From: Chloroflexota bacterium
GTDB taxonomy: Bacteria > Chloroflexota > Chloroflexia > Chloroflexales > Roseiflexaceae
Length of the DNA: 64,000 nt
Direction of reading: 5' to 3'
Assembly: GCA_013388755.1 (NCBI GenBank)
Contig: JACAEQ010000028.1
Span: 1 to 64,000, forward strand
In this document: positions 10,077 to 18,597 of the stretch, piece by piece
Layout: each line of letters starts with the position of its first letter
Numbering within the stretch: position 1 is the stretch's first letter
The notes under the pieces: model-generated
Told to the model about the DNA's origin: nothing
Databases searched by the model: none
The model's input: the letters and a program-made list of their open reading frames with translations, nothing else
Program-made: the position numbers and the translations under genes

Positions 10077-11015
10077 TCAGTTTGACAACTCAACCATGAG
10101 CTGCTGATCAACACCGGCTTGCGCGCGTCGTCGCTTGCGCACGAACTGCGGTAGCGCCCGCAATCCGGCAACCTGACCGCGCAGGCGTGCCCGCGCTGCC
10201 GGCTCGCGCACATGCCACAGCGCATGCAACGCAAACCCGAGTTGCGACCAGATCAGCCGTCCCAGATAACGCCGGACGTGGGGGGCAGGCATGTTCTTCG
10301 CCCACACCAGCATGAAATTGCGCCCACAGTAGTAGCTCGCCAGTGCACCGCCGCCCGTCGCACTCAACCGATGATACACGACCGCCTGCGGCACATACAC
10401 CGTCCGCATCCCATGCAGCCTGGCACGTACGTTCAGGTCAACATCTTCACAGTACATCACCAGATCTTCATCAAAGACCTTGCCACCCTCGGCCAGTTCT
10501 TCCAGCGCCGCGCGGCGATAGGCTGCGGCGCCAGCGCACGGCCCGAACACTTCTTCCACGGCATCGAACTGGCCGACATCGCGCTGCCAGACACCACGGC
10601 TGCCGGGGACGCCATCGGAGCGGTAGAAATCACCGGCAGAGTGCAGATAGTCGCGCCGATCAAAGAGTAACATCTTGCTGGCGGCAAAGGCATATGCCGG
10701 GTATCGTTCCAGCGTACCGATCAGGTAATCGAGCCAGCGCGGATGCACCTCGGTATCATTGTTCAACAGCACCACATACTCGCCGCCGGTCGCCTCAATG
10801 CCGGCATTGACCGCCGCCGCCAACCCGCGGTTGTGTGGTAGCGCGATCACCTGCACCTCGGGGTAACGCCGTGCCAGCAACGTCGTTGATTCGTCCGTGC
10901 TACCGTCGTCTACGACAACAACGCAGAAGTCGCGCCGGGTTTGCGCCCGCACTGCGTCAAGGCAGGTCGGCAACAGCGCCGCGCCATTATAGTTGGGAAT
11001 GATAATGTCAATCAT
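10077..11015 (-). CDS. GT2 glycosyltransferase, rhamnosyltransferase-like
   Basis: This 312-aa protein is a single-domain GT2 with IDIIIPNYNG, VVVVDDGSTDEST, VVLLNNDTEVHPRWLD and a long acceptor-side motif ending EDVDLNVRARLHG. The NNDTEV form of the DxD motif and the MYCEDVDL block are typical of the WbbL/RfbF rhamnosyltransferase-like group. The start is placed at the internal ATG (11015), where the GT-A fold begins with no lead peptide; the upstream ATG at 11039 would add eight residues. It lies 111 nt upstream of the 9147 gene on the same strand and downstream of an RmlD-like gene, consistent with deoxysugar decoration of a surface glycan. Confidence 0.8.
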   Translation of the reverse strand: MIDIIIPNYNGAALLPTCLDAVRAQTRRDFCVVVVDDGSTDESTTLLARRYPEVQVIALPHNRGLAAAVNAGIEATGGEYVVLLNNDTEVHPRWLDYLIGTLERYPAYAFAASKMLLFDRRDYLHSAGDFYRSDGVPGSRGVWQRDVGQFDAVEEVFGPCAGAAAYRRAALEELAEGGKVFDEDLVMYCEDVDLNVRARLHGMRTVYVPQAVVYHRLSATGGGALASYYCGRNFMLVWAKNMPAPHVRRYLGRLIWSQLGFALHALWHVREPAARARLRGQVAGLRALPQFVRKRRRAQAGVDQQLMVELSN

Positions 11016-11075
11016 CGCAACAACCCCACAACACGCCATTGTGATCGTATGGCGCCTGGCCGAACCCCGGTAGCT

Positions 11076-11205
11076 GGCCGAAAAACGCTACGCCTGTTGT
11101 CATTGCGCGGAGCGTGAGCGACAGCTTGCAGCGAGCGACGCCTGGCTGAAGCAATCTCCGCTCACGCCGCTCGATTGCGTCGCTTCGCGCGCAATCGACC
11201 AGCCA
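11076..11205. mobile_element. Family 1 element, divergent copy
   Basis: CCGAAAAACGCTACGC followed shortly by GTCATTGCGCGGAGCG matches the left half of the copy at 39881. It continues with AGCAATCTCCGCTC and a GATTGCGTCGCTTCGC segment as in the copy at 5-152. The terminal CCTAT has degenerated to CTGG. It occupies the gap between two minus-strand genes. Confidence 0.6.
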
Positions 11206-11222
11206 GGCAAATGCCAGTGCCC

Positions 11223-11310
11223 ATCCGCCGGCGGGACAACGTTCGTTTCCGCGTTACGACCGCCTTCCCGCTGGCGGATGATTGACCCTGGAGGGCGGCT
11301 CGCCCTCCAG
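11223..11310. repeat. Two adjacent inverted repeats in the GT2-rmlD gap
   Basis: ATCCGCCGGCGGGA (11223-11236) pairs with TCCCGCTGGCGGAT (11266-11279), 13 of 14 bases. Next to it, CTGGAGGGCG (11288-11297) and CGCCCTCCAG (11301-11310) form a perfect 10-bp stem with a 3-nt loop. The second hairpin could terminate or stabilise the minus-strand rmlD-like transcript, but no T-run follows on either strand. Confidence 0.5.
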
Positions 11311-11336
11311 TCCACCCTGCTGGTACGCCACCGCGT

Positions 11337-11441
11337 ACGTCGTGTCACATAAGGCTTTAGGCACCGCACCGCCCCCACCCAACCTCCCCTCACTGGGGGG
11401 AGGGCTGGGGTAGGGATGACGGGCATAGATGAAACGTATTG
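11337..11441. mobile_element. MITE-like element, family 2, diverged copy
   Basis: The segment ATAAGGC, then CACCGCACCGCC, CCCACCCAACCTCCCC, a GGGGGGAGGG arm and GATGACGGGCATAGATGAAACGTATTG matches, in reverse orientation, the element at 14002-14138. The inner GC-rich palindrome is intact, whereas the left terminal repeat has decayed. With the two preceding repeats this fills nearly the whole 429-nt gap, in which I see no gene. Confidence 0.6.
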
Positions 11442-11444
11442 ACC

Positions 11445-12287
11445 TCAGTGCACGGAGCTGATCTCTCGTAGATACTCCGCCAGCGCTTCTTCCCAGGGCC
11501 GCAGCCGAATCCCCAGGTCAGCAGCGGCCAGGTTACGCAACGGCGTGTAGGGCGGCACGGCGCTGGCGCGCTGATAGTCCGCCAGCGCCATTCGTTGCAG
11601 TGCAACATCGGTGCGCCCTGCCAGGCGCAATGTCGCTGAGGCCAGATCATAGCGCGAGCAGACCCCTTCGTTCACCAGATGATATGTGCCGTAATACGGC
11701 GTCTCAATCAAACGCGCAATCGCCGCCGCCGCATCTGGCGCATAGGTAGGGCTGCCAATCTCGTCGGCGACCATGGCAATCTGGGTGCGTTCGCCTGCAA
11801 GACGCAGCACCGTGCGCACAAAGTTGCGTGCGCCGCCAAACAGCCATGCCACGCGCACAATATAGAAGCGATGTAGCAACTCGCGCACTGCTTGCTCGCC
11901 GGCCCATTTCGATCGCCCATACGGATTGATAGGCGCCGCGCGATCGTACTCCAGGTACGGCGAATCTGCTGCGCCATCAAAGACTTCATTGGTGCTCACA
12001 TACACCAGCGGTGCATCGAGCAACTGGCATGCCAGCGCAACATAGCGTGTACCAAGGCCATTGACGCGGTAGGCGCGATCCGGGTCACGCGCACAGCCAT
12101 CAACGTTGGTATACGCCGCCGGGTGGATCACCAGTTGCGCACCGGTCGCCACCAGCGTTTGCACGCAGCCAGGTTGTTCAAGTTCCAGATTGTCATGGCC
12201 CAGTGGTACAAGTTCGTGGCCGGCCGCCAGCATACGGTACAACGCCTGCCCAAGTTGCCCTGCCGCACCGGTGATCGCGATACGCAT
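11445..12287 (-). CDS. dTDP-4-dehydrorhamnose reductase-like SDR protein (RmlD family)
   Basis: The 280-aa product is an extended SDR of the RmlD/RfbD type, which reduces dTDP-4-dehydro-sugars with NAD(P)H to give dTDP-rhamnose or a related deoxysugar. Visible features are the nucleotide motif GAAGQLGQAL, the substrate motif STNEVFDG (usually STDYVFDG) and the catalytic YGRSK. The start at 12287 follows a GGAGG ribosome-binding site; the ORF extends 21 codons further upstream without family similarity. Only this one rml-type gene is present here, so the remaining rhamnose genes must lie elsewhere or the substrate differs. It faces away from the radical SAM gene across a 175-nt divergent gap. 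Confidence 0.78.
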   Translation of the reverse strand: MRIAITGAAGQLGQALYRMLAAGHELVPLGHDNLELEQPGCVQTLVATGAQLVIHPAAYTNVDGCARDPDRAYRVNGLGTRYVALACQLLDAPLVYVSTNEVFDGAADSPYLEYDRAAPINPYGRSKWAGEQAVRELLHRFYIVRVAWLFGGARNFVRTVLRLAGERTQIAMVADEIGSPTYAPDAAAAIARLIETPYYGTYHLVNEGVCSRYDLASATLRLAGRTDVALQRMALADYQRASAVPPYTPLRNLAAADLGIRLRPWEEALAEYLREISSVH

Positions 12288-12462
12288 CCCGCCTCCTCGC
12301 CGCATGCTCTTGTAACGCTGTATGATAGAAGATTGCCAGGTGAGCGTCAAGAACGTGACTACACGCAGCCTTCACCATCGAGATGATATCACTTCAGATC
12401 GTCGCTCTACCGCTCACGTGCTAACCTGATGTATGATAGACATAGCAGGCAGGAGAAGTGGT

Positions 12463-13401
12463 ATGACGCATCCGATGTATCTGGCACTGTACCAACGGGG
12501 CGTTCTCCAGCAGCGCGCTGCGACGGCGCGCGAACGGCTGGCGGCCTGTACCCTCTGCCCGCGTGTGTGCCGCGCCAACCGGCTCAATGACGAAGCGGGC
12601 GAATGCCGTAGCGGCCGCTACGCGTGGGTCGCCTCGTACGGGCCGCACCTGGGTGAGGAGGATGTCCTGCGAGGCTGGCGTGGATCAGGGACGGTCTTTT
12701 TCAGCGGCTGCAACCTGCACTGCGTCTATTGCCAGAATTATGACATCAGCCAGTTGTCGAGTGGCCGGCCCGTAACTGCGGAGCAACTGGCAGGCATCTT
12801 CCTCTACATCCAGCAGGCGGGCTGCCACAATCTCAACCTGGTCACACCCACGCACGTGATTGCGCAGATCCTCGAAGCCCTGGAACATGCCGTTCCCCAG
12901 GGATTGCGCATCCCGATTGTGTACAATACATCCGGCTATGACTCAGTTGCGGCACTCCGCCTGCTGGACGGCGTCGTGGACATTTACATGCCGGATGTCA
13001 AATACAGCGACTCGCTGGTCGGCCAGTACTATTCGGGCATACCGCACTACTGGGAGGTGGCGCGCGCCGCCATTCGCGAAATGCACCGTCAGGTCGGCGA
13101 TCTGCAGATTGCCGATGGCCTGGCGGTGCGCGGGTTGCTGATCCGACATCTGGTGTTGCCTGGCGGGCTCGCCGGCTCGCAGAAGGCGCTACGTTTTATT
13201 GCCGAGGAGATCTCGCGTGACTCGTGGGTCAACCTGATGGATCAGTATTACCCGGCGTACCAGGCCCACGACTACCCGGCCATCGCGCGGCCGATCACGC
13301 CGGACGAGTATACAGAAGTCGTCGCGTGCGCCCGTTCACTCGGCCTTCACCGCGGCATTCCGCTGGAGGAAGTGCGGAAGCGGGGAGGGTTCCGCGCCTG
13401 A
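12463..13401 (+). CDS. PflX/AmrS-like radical SAM protein
   Basis: The 312-aa protein belongs to the radical SAM group related to pyruvate formate-lyase activase (COG1313, PflX-like), presumably acting on a protein or small molecule in the cytoplasm. The [4Fe-4S]-binding motif is CNLHCVYC in FFSGCNLHCVYCQNYDIS. An N-terminal CTLCPRVC plus a later Cys before GRYAW probably binds additional metal. The start at 12463 has AGGAG at 12451-12455; the ATG at 12433 lacks a site and adds ten non-family residues. A small gene follows after 12 nt, suggesting a two-gene unit. No glycyl radical enzyme is nearby, so the substrate is unknown. Confidence 0.82.
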   Translation: MTHPMYLALYQRGVLQQRAATARERLAACTLCPRVCRANRLNDEAGECRSGRYAWVASYGPHLGEEDVLRGWRGSGTVFFSGCNLHCVYCQNYDISQLSSGRPVTAEQLAGIFLYIQQAGCHNLNLVTPTHVIAQILEALEHAVPQGLRIPIVYNTSGYDSVAALRLLDGVVDIYMPDVKYSDSLVGQYYSGIPHYWEVARAAIREMHRQVGDLQIADGLAVRGLLIRHLVLPGGLAGSQKALRFIAEEISRDSWVNLMDQYYPAYQAHDYPAIARPITPDEYTEVVACARSLGLHRGIPLEEVRKRGGFRA

Positions 13402-13413
13402 AGGCAAGCATGT

Positions 13414-13932
13414 ATGAGCAGCGATAGCTACGATACGCTGCGGCGGGCCGTCGTTGAGGCGCTCGGATCACGCCCTGCGCCAGAGCGGCGTCGCCAGATC
13501 GCCGCCGAACTGCGCGCGCTTGCCGAACAGCAGGAGCGCATGGCACTCCACGCCGAACAGCGTGCCACAGGAGCGAGCGCACCGCCGGCTGGCCAGGCCG
13601 CGCCTGAGACACGTGAACGCAGCGCCGGCATGTATGTTCGCATCCGCCACGAATCAGACCCGCAGACCGGCACGCGACGGATCCGCCTCTTGCTTGGCAA
13701 GCCCATCTGGTTTGAGCTTGGTAGCCCTGAGCGTATCACCATCCAGCGCGTTGGAACGGAAATCTGGATTGTTGCGGCCAGAGGCGCGGGAGGGTTGCGT
13801 CTCAGCACCGACATTGGCCTGCCGGGCTGCATTGTCCCGAAAGGCGACCCGCTGGAACAACTGCCTCCCGGGCGATATGCCGCGACTCTACGCGCCGGCG
13901 CCCTCATCGTCGGCGCGCGTGTGGCGCAGTAG
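13414..13932 (+). CDS. Hypothetical protein paired with the radical SAM gene
   Basis: I do not recognise this 172-aa protein. Residues 1-50 look helical and charged (RRRQIAAELRALAEQQERMA). A polar Ala/Pro linker follows, and residues 70-170 look beta-rich, with IRLLLGKPIWFELGSPERI and a Gly/Pro turn pattern suggesting a small barrel. There is no signal peptide or transmembrane segment. It starts 12 nt after the radical SAM gene and is probably cotranscribed, so it may be that enzyme's substrate, chaperone or partner. That is inference from position only. Confidence 0.6.
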   Translation: MSSDSYDTLRRAVVEALGSRPAPERRRQIAAELRALAEQQERMALHAEQRATGASAPPAGQAAPETRERSAGMYVRIRHESDPQTGTRRIRLLLGKPIWFELGSPERITIQRVGTEIWIVAARGAGGLRLSTDIGLPGCIVPKGDPLEQLPPGRYAATLRAGALIVGARVAQ

Positions 13933-14001
13933 CACCGCAGCAACGTACCATCGCGTTCCCGGCACGCCCGCCATTCCCATGAGTTCTGTGTACGTTTAGA
14001 A

Positions 14002-14138
14002 GAAATACCTTTCACATACGCCCATCATCCCCACCCCGGCCCTCCCCCACCGGGGGAGGGAGTCCGACTCCTCCCCCCAGCGGGGGGAGGTTGGGTGGGG
14101 GGCGGTGCGGTGCAGAACGCCTTATTTGAAAGGTATTG
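14002..14138. mobile_element. MITE-like element, family 2, intact copy with 9-bp target duplication
   Basis: A 137-bp non-coding element with terminal inverted repeats AATACCTTTCA (14004-14014) and TGAAAGGTATT (14127-14137), a GC-rich inner palindrome (CCTCCCCC...GGGGGAGG), and flanking direct repeats CGTTTAGAA at 13993-14001 and 14139-14147. The 9-bp duplication is the signature of a transposition event. It lies between the radical SAM pair and a convergent minus-strand gene, filling most of a 297-nt gap. Confidence 0.8.
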
Positions 14139-14229
14139 CGTTTAGAAAAGCGGCACGAGCGGCTCACAAGCCGCCCGTACCGCTCACCATGGCGCGCTAT
14201 GCGCCGCCGGCACACGTGTACCCTGCCTT

Positions 14230-14448
14230 TTAGCGACGGGTGGCGGGCTTCACCGGGCAGGTGTTGATGCCCAGCACAGAGTAGAGCGGGCAGACACCGA
14301 AGATTGCCGTCGCCAGTAAGACAACCGCCACAACGCCGGCGATAATCTGCCACAGGCCACTCAGACCCATAAACGTGGCGACCAGCAGAACAATGCCAAC
14401 CACCGCGCGAATGCCGCGATCAAGTGTACCTTCATTCTGGGTAAACAT
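14230..14448 (-). CDS. DUF2892 (YgaP-like) small inner-membrane protein
   Basis: A 72-aa protein with an N-terminal polar segment (TLDRGIRAVVG), two closely spaced hydrophobic helices, and the C-terminal FGVCPLYSVLGINTCPVK typical of DUF2892 proteins. These often accompany sulfurtransferase or sulfur-trafficking genes, none of which is adjacent here; the function is unknown. The start at 14448 has AAGGAA upstream; the longer reading back to 14493 adds residues unlike the family. Confidence 0.8.
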   Translation of the reverse strand: MFTQNEGTLDRGIRAVVGIVLLVATFMGLSGLWQIIAGVVAVVLLATAIFGVCPLYSVLGINTCPVKPATRR

Positions 14449-14589
14449 TGTTGTGTTCCTTTCCGTATTGTGCAGGATGGATGAGCGCTTCACTCTTTGA
14501 ATGCGCCGGGCGCCAAAAGGTTACGTCACTGCCGGCCAATTTCGTACAACACAACCAGCGCCGCAATCGCAACATTGAGCGAGGATACG

Positions 14590-17583
14590 TTATTCCTTTC
14601 GCCGCACCCGTTCGCCAACCAGCGCCGCCGCCGCCTCGGCAATCGCAGCGGCTTCACCCGGCATGCCCAGTGCTGCTGCAACCGCCTCGTCGAGCGCCCG
14701 GCGCGGCGCGCAATCCCACGCTGATTGAATGCGCAACGGCGCCAGCGGTAGCAACGCCTGCGTTGCCTCGCTTATTGCGGCAGCGATCCCCGGCGCCAGC
14801 GCCGCAGGGAACGGCAACGCCAGTCGCCGGACATCCGGCCCCTGGGTCTTCAGCAAGCCGCCACCAAACCCGACCCGCCCGACGATCTCGCGCTGCAACG
14901 TGACCCACGACGAGAGCAGGAGGCCCAGCAGCAACAACGGCGGCACACCCTCACGCGGCATCACTGCAAAGAAGTTGTCGCTCGGTGTGACACCGTCGTT
15001 GAGCAGCACCAGATCGCGGTCGTGGTGGGCGATTGGCCACCAGATCGGGGTATGATGGCGCGCGCGAACGCTCCACCAGCGCGCGCGCGGCGCACATGTC
15101 GCCCGGCGCTGGTACCCTCGTTCCTCCCCCCACTCAATGTAGCGCAACGCACCTGTGCCCGCCAGCGCCGCGCGCGCGTCGTCGCAGGCGAACAGGCGCC
15201 ACGCCGCACGGTCCGGCGTCATGACATGCCACTCGCACTCCCGTGTATTGAGCACCGCGGGCCACAGATAGCGGCGCTCAATACACGCCTCGGTTCCATC
15301 CACGGTATAACACTGGACCATCTCGCCATCACCCGGTCCATCGGCGTACAGGAAAAAGAACTCGTTGGCGCCGGTTGTGACACCACGCCAGATCTGCGCC
15401 ATGCTGCTCAGTGGCGCCAGGCGCGCCTGTGCGCCATCGATCACGCGCCGGTACACATCCGGTGCGCGCAACAGCATGCCACCCCACGGTTGCCCGTCGC
15501 GCCGCAGGCGCCCGGGCGCAACCCGCGTTACCCGCAGACTGGCTGACGACTCCCCGCGGGCGATCCATTGCGCCAGCGCCACGCGATCATACTCAACAAG
15601 CGGATGGGCACAGGCGACAAACATATGATCACTGTCCGGCCCGCGGCCACGTTCAAACAGCGTGATAACCGTGTTAATCTCCGCCTGTGCAAACCAACAG
15701 GCAGCCCGGCTCTCGATGACGGTGCGCAGCGTACCGTGCTCTACCAGCGTGCTGCGAAGCCCTGCGCCATACGATGCATCCAGCCAGCTATTCGGAGTGA
15801 CATAGCAGATGAGCCCGTGCTCGCGTGCCAGTAACAGGCCACGCAGGAAGAAATAAACATACAGATCGGCCTGTCCGGCAATCTCCACACCTGTCAGGTG
15901 GCGATACATTCGCCGGAGTTCCTGCTTGTCAATGCCCGAAGCGCCGGCCAGTCGCTCCTGGCGCAGGTACGGCGGGTTGCCGATGACGATGTCGAATCCT
16001 GGTTGCTCAGGTGCGATCGGCTGTCTCTGCGGACGGTTATCGCGGTGCAGCCAGCAATCATCGTGCGGCGACACCAATGTGCCTGCGATGTCGTGCCCGG
16101 CGCGCGGAACGAGCGCATCTCCGGTGAACAACTGCCGCTCCAGGCATGGCAATGGCGCTGGTGCAGCATCCGTCGCCAGCAATTCGCACCATACCCGCAA
16201 CCGCGCAACCTGCACTGCGAAGTGGTCGATATCACAGCCGTAAAGCTGGTGCGCAACCGCCGAACGCCGAAACGCCGCGCTATCAGCATTCCCGAGCCGT
16301 TCGTGGACCGTTCCCAGCAATCGCAACATTGCTACAACAAACGCGCCGGCACCGAGCGCCGGATCGTAGATGGTAACGTCGCGCAATGCGGCAGTGAGCG
16401 CCTGAGCGGTGCCGTCGCGCCGCCATTCACTCGCTTCGGCCACAGGCGTATGAACCAGCCGGATGATCTGTGTGGCCGCAACATCCGGGCAACATCGTTC
16501 CAGGTAGGCGCGCAGGCTCTCGGCGCACATGAGGCTCACATCCGGTGTGTGCGTATAGTACACACCTCGTGCTTTGCGCTCGAGGACGAGCAATTCGTAC
16601 GCATCACCCAGCAGATCCGGCGTAAATGCCACTGCCTGATCACCCGGCGGCAACGCCGGCAGCGCCGCCGGCCAGCGGCCTGGCAGTCCATTGAGCCATT
16701 CCTCGAACACCTCGACTGCGATCTCGCTCACCTGGACATCCAGCGCGCCCGGAACGGTACCTACACCACGCAGCCCCATACGCGGCTGCATGCCAGCAGA
16801 TGGGGTGTCCACCAGCAATGCACACAACGGAACCAGCCAGTCGCGCCAGAGGTGCGCCCCGTGCCGTCGTAGAGCACCGGCCAGGTCAACGGCTTCTTCG
16901 GGCAGACGGCCAGCAGCAGCGGCGAACCGTAACAGTAACAGACGTACAACCAGTGCCTCGGCGACCGAGCGGCGCACCTCGTCCGGGACGCCACGCGCTC
17001 CCTGTTCCGCAGCGTCCAGCACGCGCCTGAGCGCTGCAGCGCAGGCGGCGGCCAGTCCTTGCGAATCGAACGCCTCACGACAGGCGGCGCGCCAGCGTGC
17101 CGGCTGGCGCATAGCACCCGGGGTGATCTTCAGCCGGGCCAGGTGGTGGCGGCAAAGAGGTTCCCGCAGCGGGTCATCCGGGCCGCTCCAGCCAAAGGAT
17201 GCAATCGCACCCACACGCGGCTGCCCCCCCGTCACGTGCATGATCTGAAACGCGCGCCATCCGGCCGTACAAAACACGACCAGATCGTGTGGTTGCCAGG
17301 GAGTGCCGCCGCTCTGCAATGCGAGTACATCGTCGAGTGTACGCACGAGATCATGGGCCAGGCTCGCGTTCAGTTCACCGTCGCTCTCCAGGAGCACAAC
17401 GCCGATGGGGCAGCGGCCATCCGGCACAACAAGGGGGTGCAGAAGCACCTTCCGCCCGCCCTTTGCCATTGTCGCCACCACAGGCGCATCCGCCACAATG
17501 GGCCAGCCAAACCGCAGCAATAACGCTCGCAGATCAGCCGGCCCATCGAGCGCTCCTATCATCTCCGGCGCAGATGAACACAT
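14590..17583 (-). CDS. Eco57I-family N6-adenine DNA methyltransferase, type IIG-like, orphan
   Basis: The 997-aa protein has the organisation of the methyltransferase part of type IIG or BREX/PglX-like enzymes. A long helical N-terminal region is followed by the SAM-binding motif I DPALGAGAF (about residues 407-415), the gamma-class catalytic NPPY in DIVIGNPPYLRQERL (about 536-539), and a C-terminal target-recognition-like region (about 680-990) containing RGVTTGANEFF. Residues 330-350 include LLGDAYELLVLERKARGVYYT, close to the segment that precedes motif I in this family. I cannot see a nuclease motif with confidence in residues 1-330. No separate nuclease, helicase or specificity gene is nearby. 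ATG 17583 follows GAGGT; a TTG directly precedes it. Confidence 0.8.
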   Translation of the reverse strand: MCSSAPEMIGALDGPADLRALLLRFGWPIVADAPVVATMAKGGRKVLLHPLVVPDGRCPIGVVLLESDGELNASLAHDLVRTLDDVLALQSGGTPWQPHDLVVFCTAGWRAFQIMHVTGGQPRVGAIASFGWSGPDDPLREPLCRHHLARLKITPGAMRQPARWRAACREAFDSQGLAAACAAALRRVLDAAEQGARGVPDEVRRSVAEALVVRLLLLRFAAAAGRLPEEAVDLAGALRRHGAHLWRDWLVPLCALLVDTPSAGMQPRMGLRGVGTVPGALDVQVSEIAVEVFEEWLNGLPGRWPAALPALPPGDQAVAFTPDLLGDAYELLVLERKARGVYYTHTPDVSLMCAESLRAYLERCCPDVAATQIIRLVHTPVAEASEWRRDGTAQALTAALRDVTIYDPALGAGAFVVAMLRLLGTVHERLGNADSAAFRRSAVAHQLYGCDIDHFAVQVARLRVWCELLATDAAPAPLPCLERQLFTGDALVPRAGHDIAGTLVSPHDDCWLHRDNRPQRQPIAPEQPGFDIVIGNPPYLRQERLAGASGIDKQELRRMYRHLTGVEIAGQADLYVYFFLRGLLLAREHGLICYVTPNSWLDASYGAGLRSTLVEHGTLRTVIESRAACWFAQAEINTVITLFERGRGPDSDHMFVACAHPLVEYDRVALAQWIARGESSASLRVTRVAPGRLRRDGQPWGGMLLRAPDVYRRVIDGAQARLAPLSSMAQIWRGVTTGANEFFFLYADGPGDGEMVQCYTVDGTEACIERRYLWPAVLNTRECEWHVMTPDRAAWRLFACDDARAALAGTGALRYIEWGEERGYQRRATCAPRARWWSVRARHHTPIWWPIAHHDRDLVLLNDGVTPSDNFFAVMPREGVPPLLLLGLLLSSWVTLQREIVGRVGFGGGLLKTQGPDVRRLALPFPAALAPGIAAAISEATQALLPLAPLRIQSAWDCAPRRALDEAVAAALGMPGEAAAIAEAAAALVGERVRRKE

Positions 17584-17690
17584 CAAAACACCTCGAACCT
17601 GACGACGCTGTGCCTGAGCAATGCTGTGTATCTACCCATTCATTGCAGTCATTGTGAGCGGTCACATAGCCTTCACATGTTGCGAAAATG

Positions 17691-17738
17691 TGGTACCATG
17701 GAGCCACCAGAAGCCGGGTTTCCAACATGGTACCATGG
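17691..17738. promoter_or_regulatory. Paired GGTACC palindromes in the MTase-sirtuin divergent gap
   Basis: TGGTACCATG at 17691-17700 and the 12-bp perfect palindrome CATGGTACCATG at 17726-17737 have centres 37 bp apart. They can also pair with each other as a 10-bp hairpin. They lie in the 233-nt intergenic region between the divergent methyltransferase and sirtuin genes, a likely place for a dimeric repressor to bind. No repressor gene is evident in the neighbourhood. Confidence 0.45.
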
Positions 17739-17816
17739 CGCTTTACGCGGGCAAGCGCGGCTGATGCTCGGCTGCGGAGAGGTTGTGCAGTCTGGTAAAA
17801 GCGGAGCAGGCGAAGT

Positions 17817-18587
17817 ATGAGTCGTGCTGAGATTGAGCAAGCCGCTGAGATACTACGCCAGGCCCGCAATGCGGTTGCGCTTACCGGCGCAGGTATCAGT
17901 ACACCGTCCGGTATCCCCGATTTTCGCGGCCCTGAGGGTGCGTGGAAACGCGTTGATCCCACCGAGGTCGCTTCGCTCCGCAGTTTCCTCACGAACCCGC
18001 ACGCATTCTATGCCTGGTTCCGTCCATTGCTTGAGGCAGTGCTCGCCGCCGGGCCGAATGCGGCGCACTATGCACTGGCAGCGCTCGAACGCCGGAAGAT
18101 CCTGAAGGCGATCATTACACAAAACTTTGACGGGTTGCACCAGCGTGCCGGGTCAAGCGAAGTCTATGAACTGCACGGTCACCTGCGCAGCGCAACATGC
18201 CCGAATTGTGAGCGCCAGGTGCCAACCCGGGCGTTGTTGTCCCGCCTGCGCCGCGGTGAGCCACCACGCTGTAGTTGCGGCCATCTGCTCAAACCCGATG
18301 TAGTTCTCTTCGACGAGATGCTACCGCGCGGCCTCTACTGGCTGGCGTGCCATGCCGTCGAAACCACGGACGTGATGATTGTGGCCGGGACATCGCTCGA
18401 GGTCTTTCCTGTCAATGAATTGCCGGTGCTCGGCTTGCGCCGCAAGACAAAGCTGATTATCATTAATACGACTGAAACGCACCTCGATGAGCGCGCCGAC
18501 GTGGTTATCCGTCAAGATGTCGCCGTCGCCCTGCCGGATATTGTGGAACGGGTCACCGGCGCGCCTATCCTGGAACGAATGCGATAA
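17817..18587 (+). CDS. cobB: NAD-dependent protein deacylase, Sir2 family
   Basis: The 256-aa sirtuin removes acyl groups from protein lysines using NAD. It shows ALTGAGISTPSGIPDFRG (NAD-binding), ITQNFDGLHQRAG, the catalytic His in ELHGHL, a zinc site made of CPNC and CSC, and VAGTSLEVFPVNELP. This corresponds to a complete bacterial class III/U-type sirtuin. The ATG at 17817 has GGAG upstream. prfB begins 10 nt after its stop, and the prfB ribosome-binding site overlaps the sirtuin stop codon, so the two are probably cotranscribed. In phototrophs, sirtuins often control acetyl/propionyl-CoA enzymes; a link to the 3-hydroxypropionate cycle is speculation. Confidence 0.9.
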   Translation: MSRAEIEQAAEILRQARNAVALTGAGISTPSGIPDFRGPEGAWKRVDPTEVASLRSFLTNPHAFYAWFRPLLEAVLAAGPNAAHYALAALERRKILKAIITQNFDGLHQRAGSSEVYELHGHLRSATCPNCERQVPTRALLSRLRRGEPPRCSCGHLLKPDVVLFDEMLPRGLYWLACHAVETTDVMIVAGTSLEVFPVNELPVLGLRRKTKLIIINTTETHLDERADVVIRQDVAVALPDIVERVTGAPILERMR

Positions 18588-18597
18588 GGAGCTGTGT

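Noticed and set aside
11288-11310. Rho-independent terminator
   Set aside because: The stem is strong, but no T-run follows on either strand.
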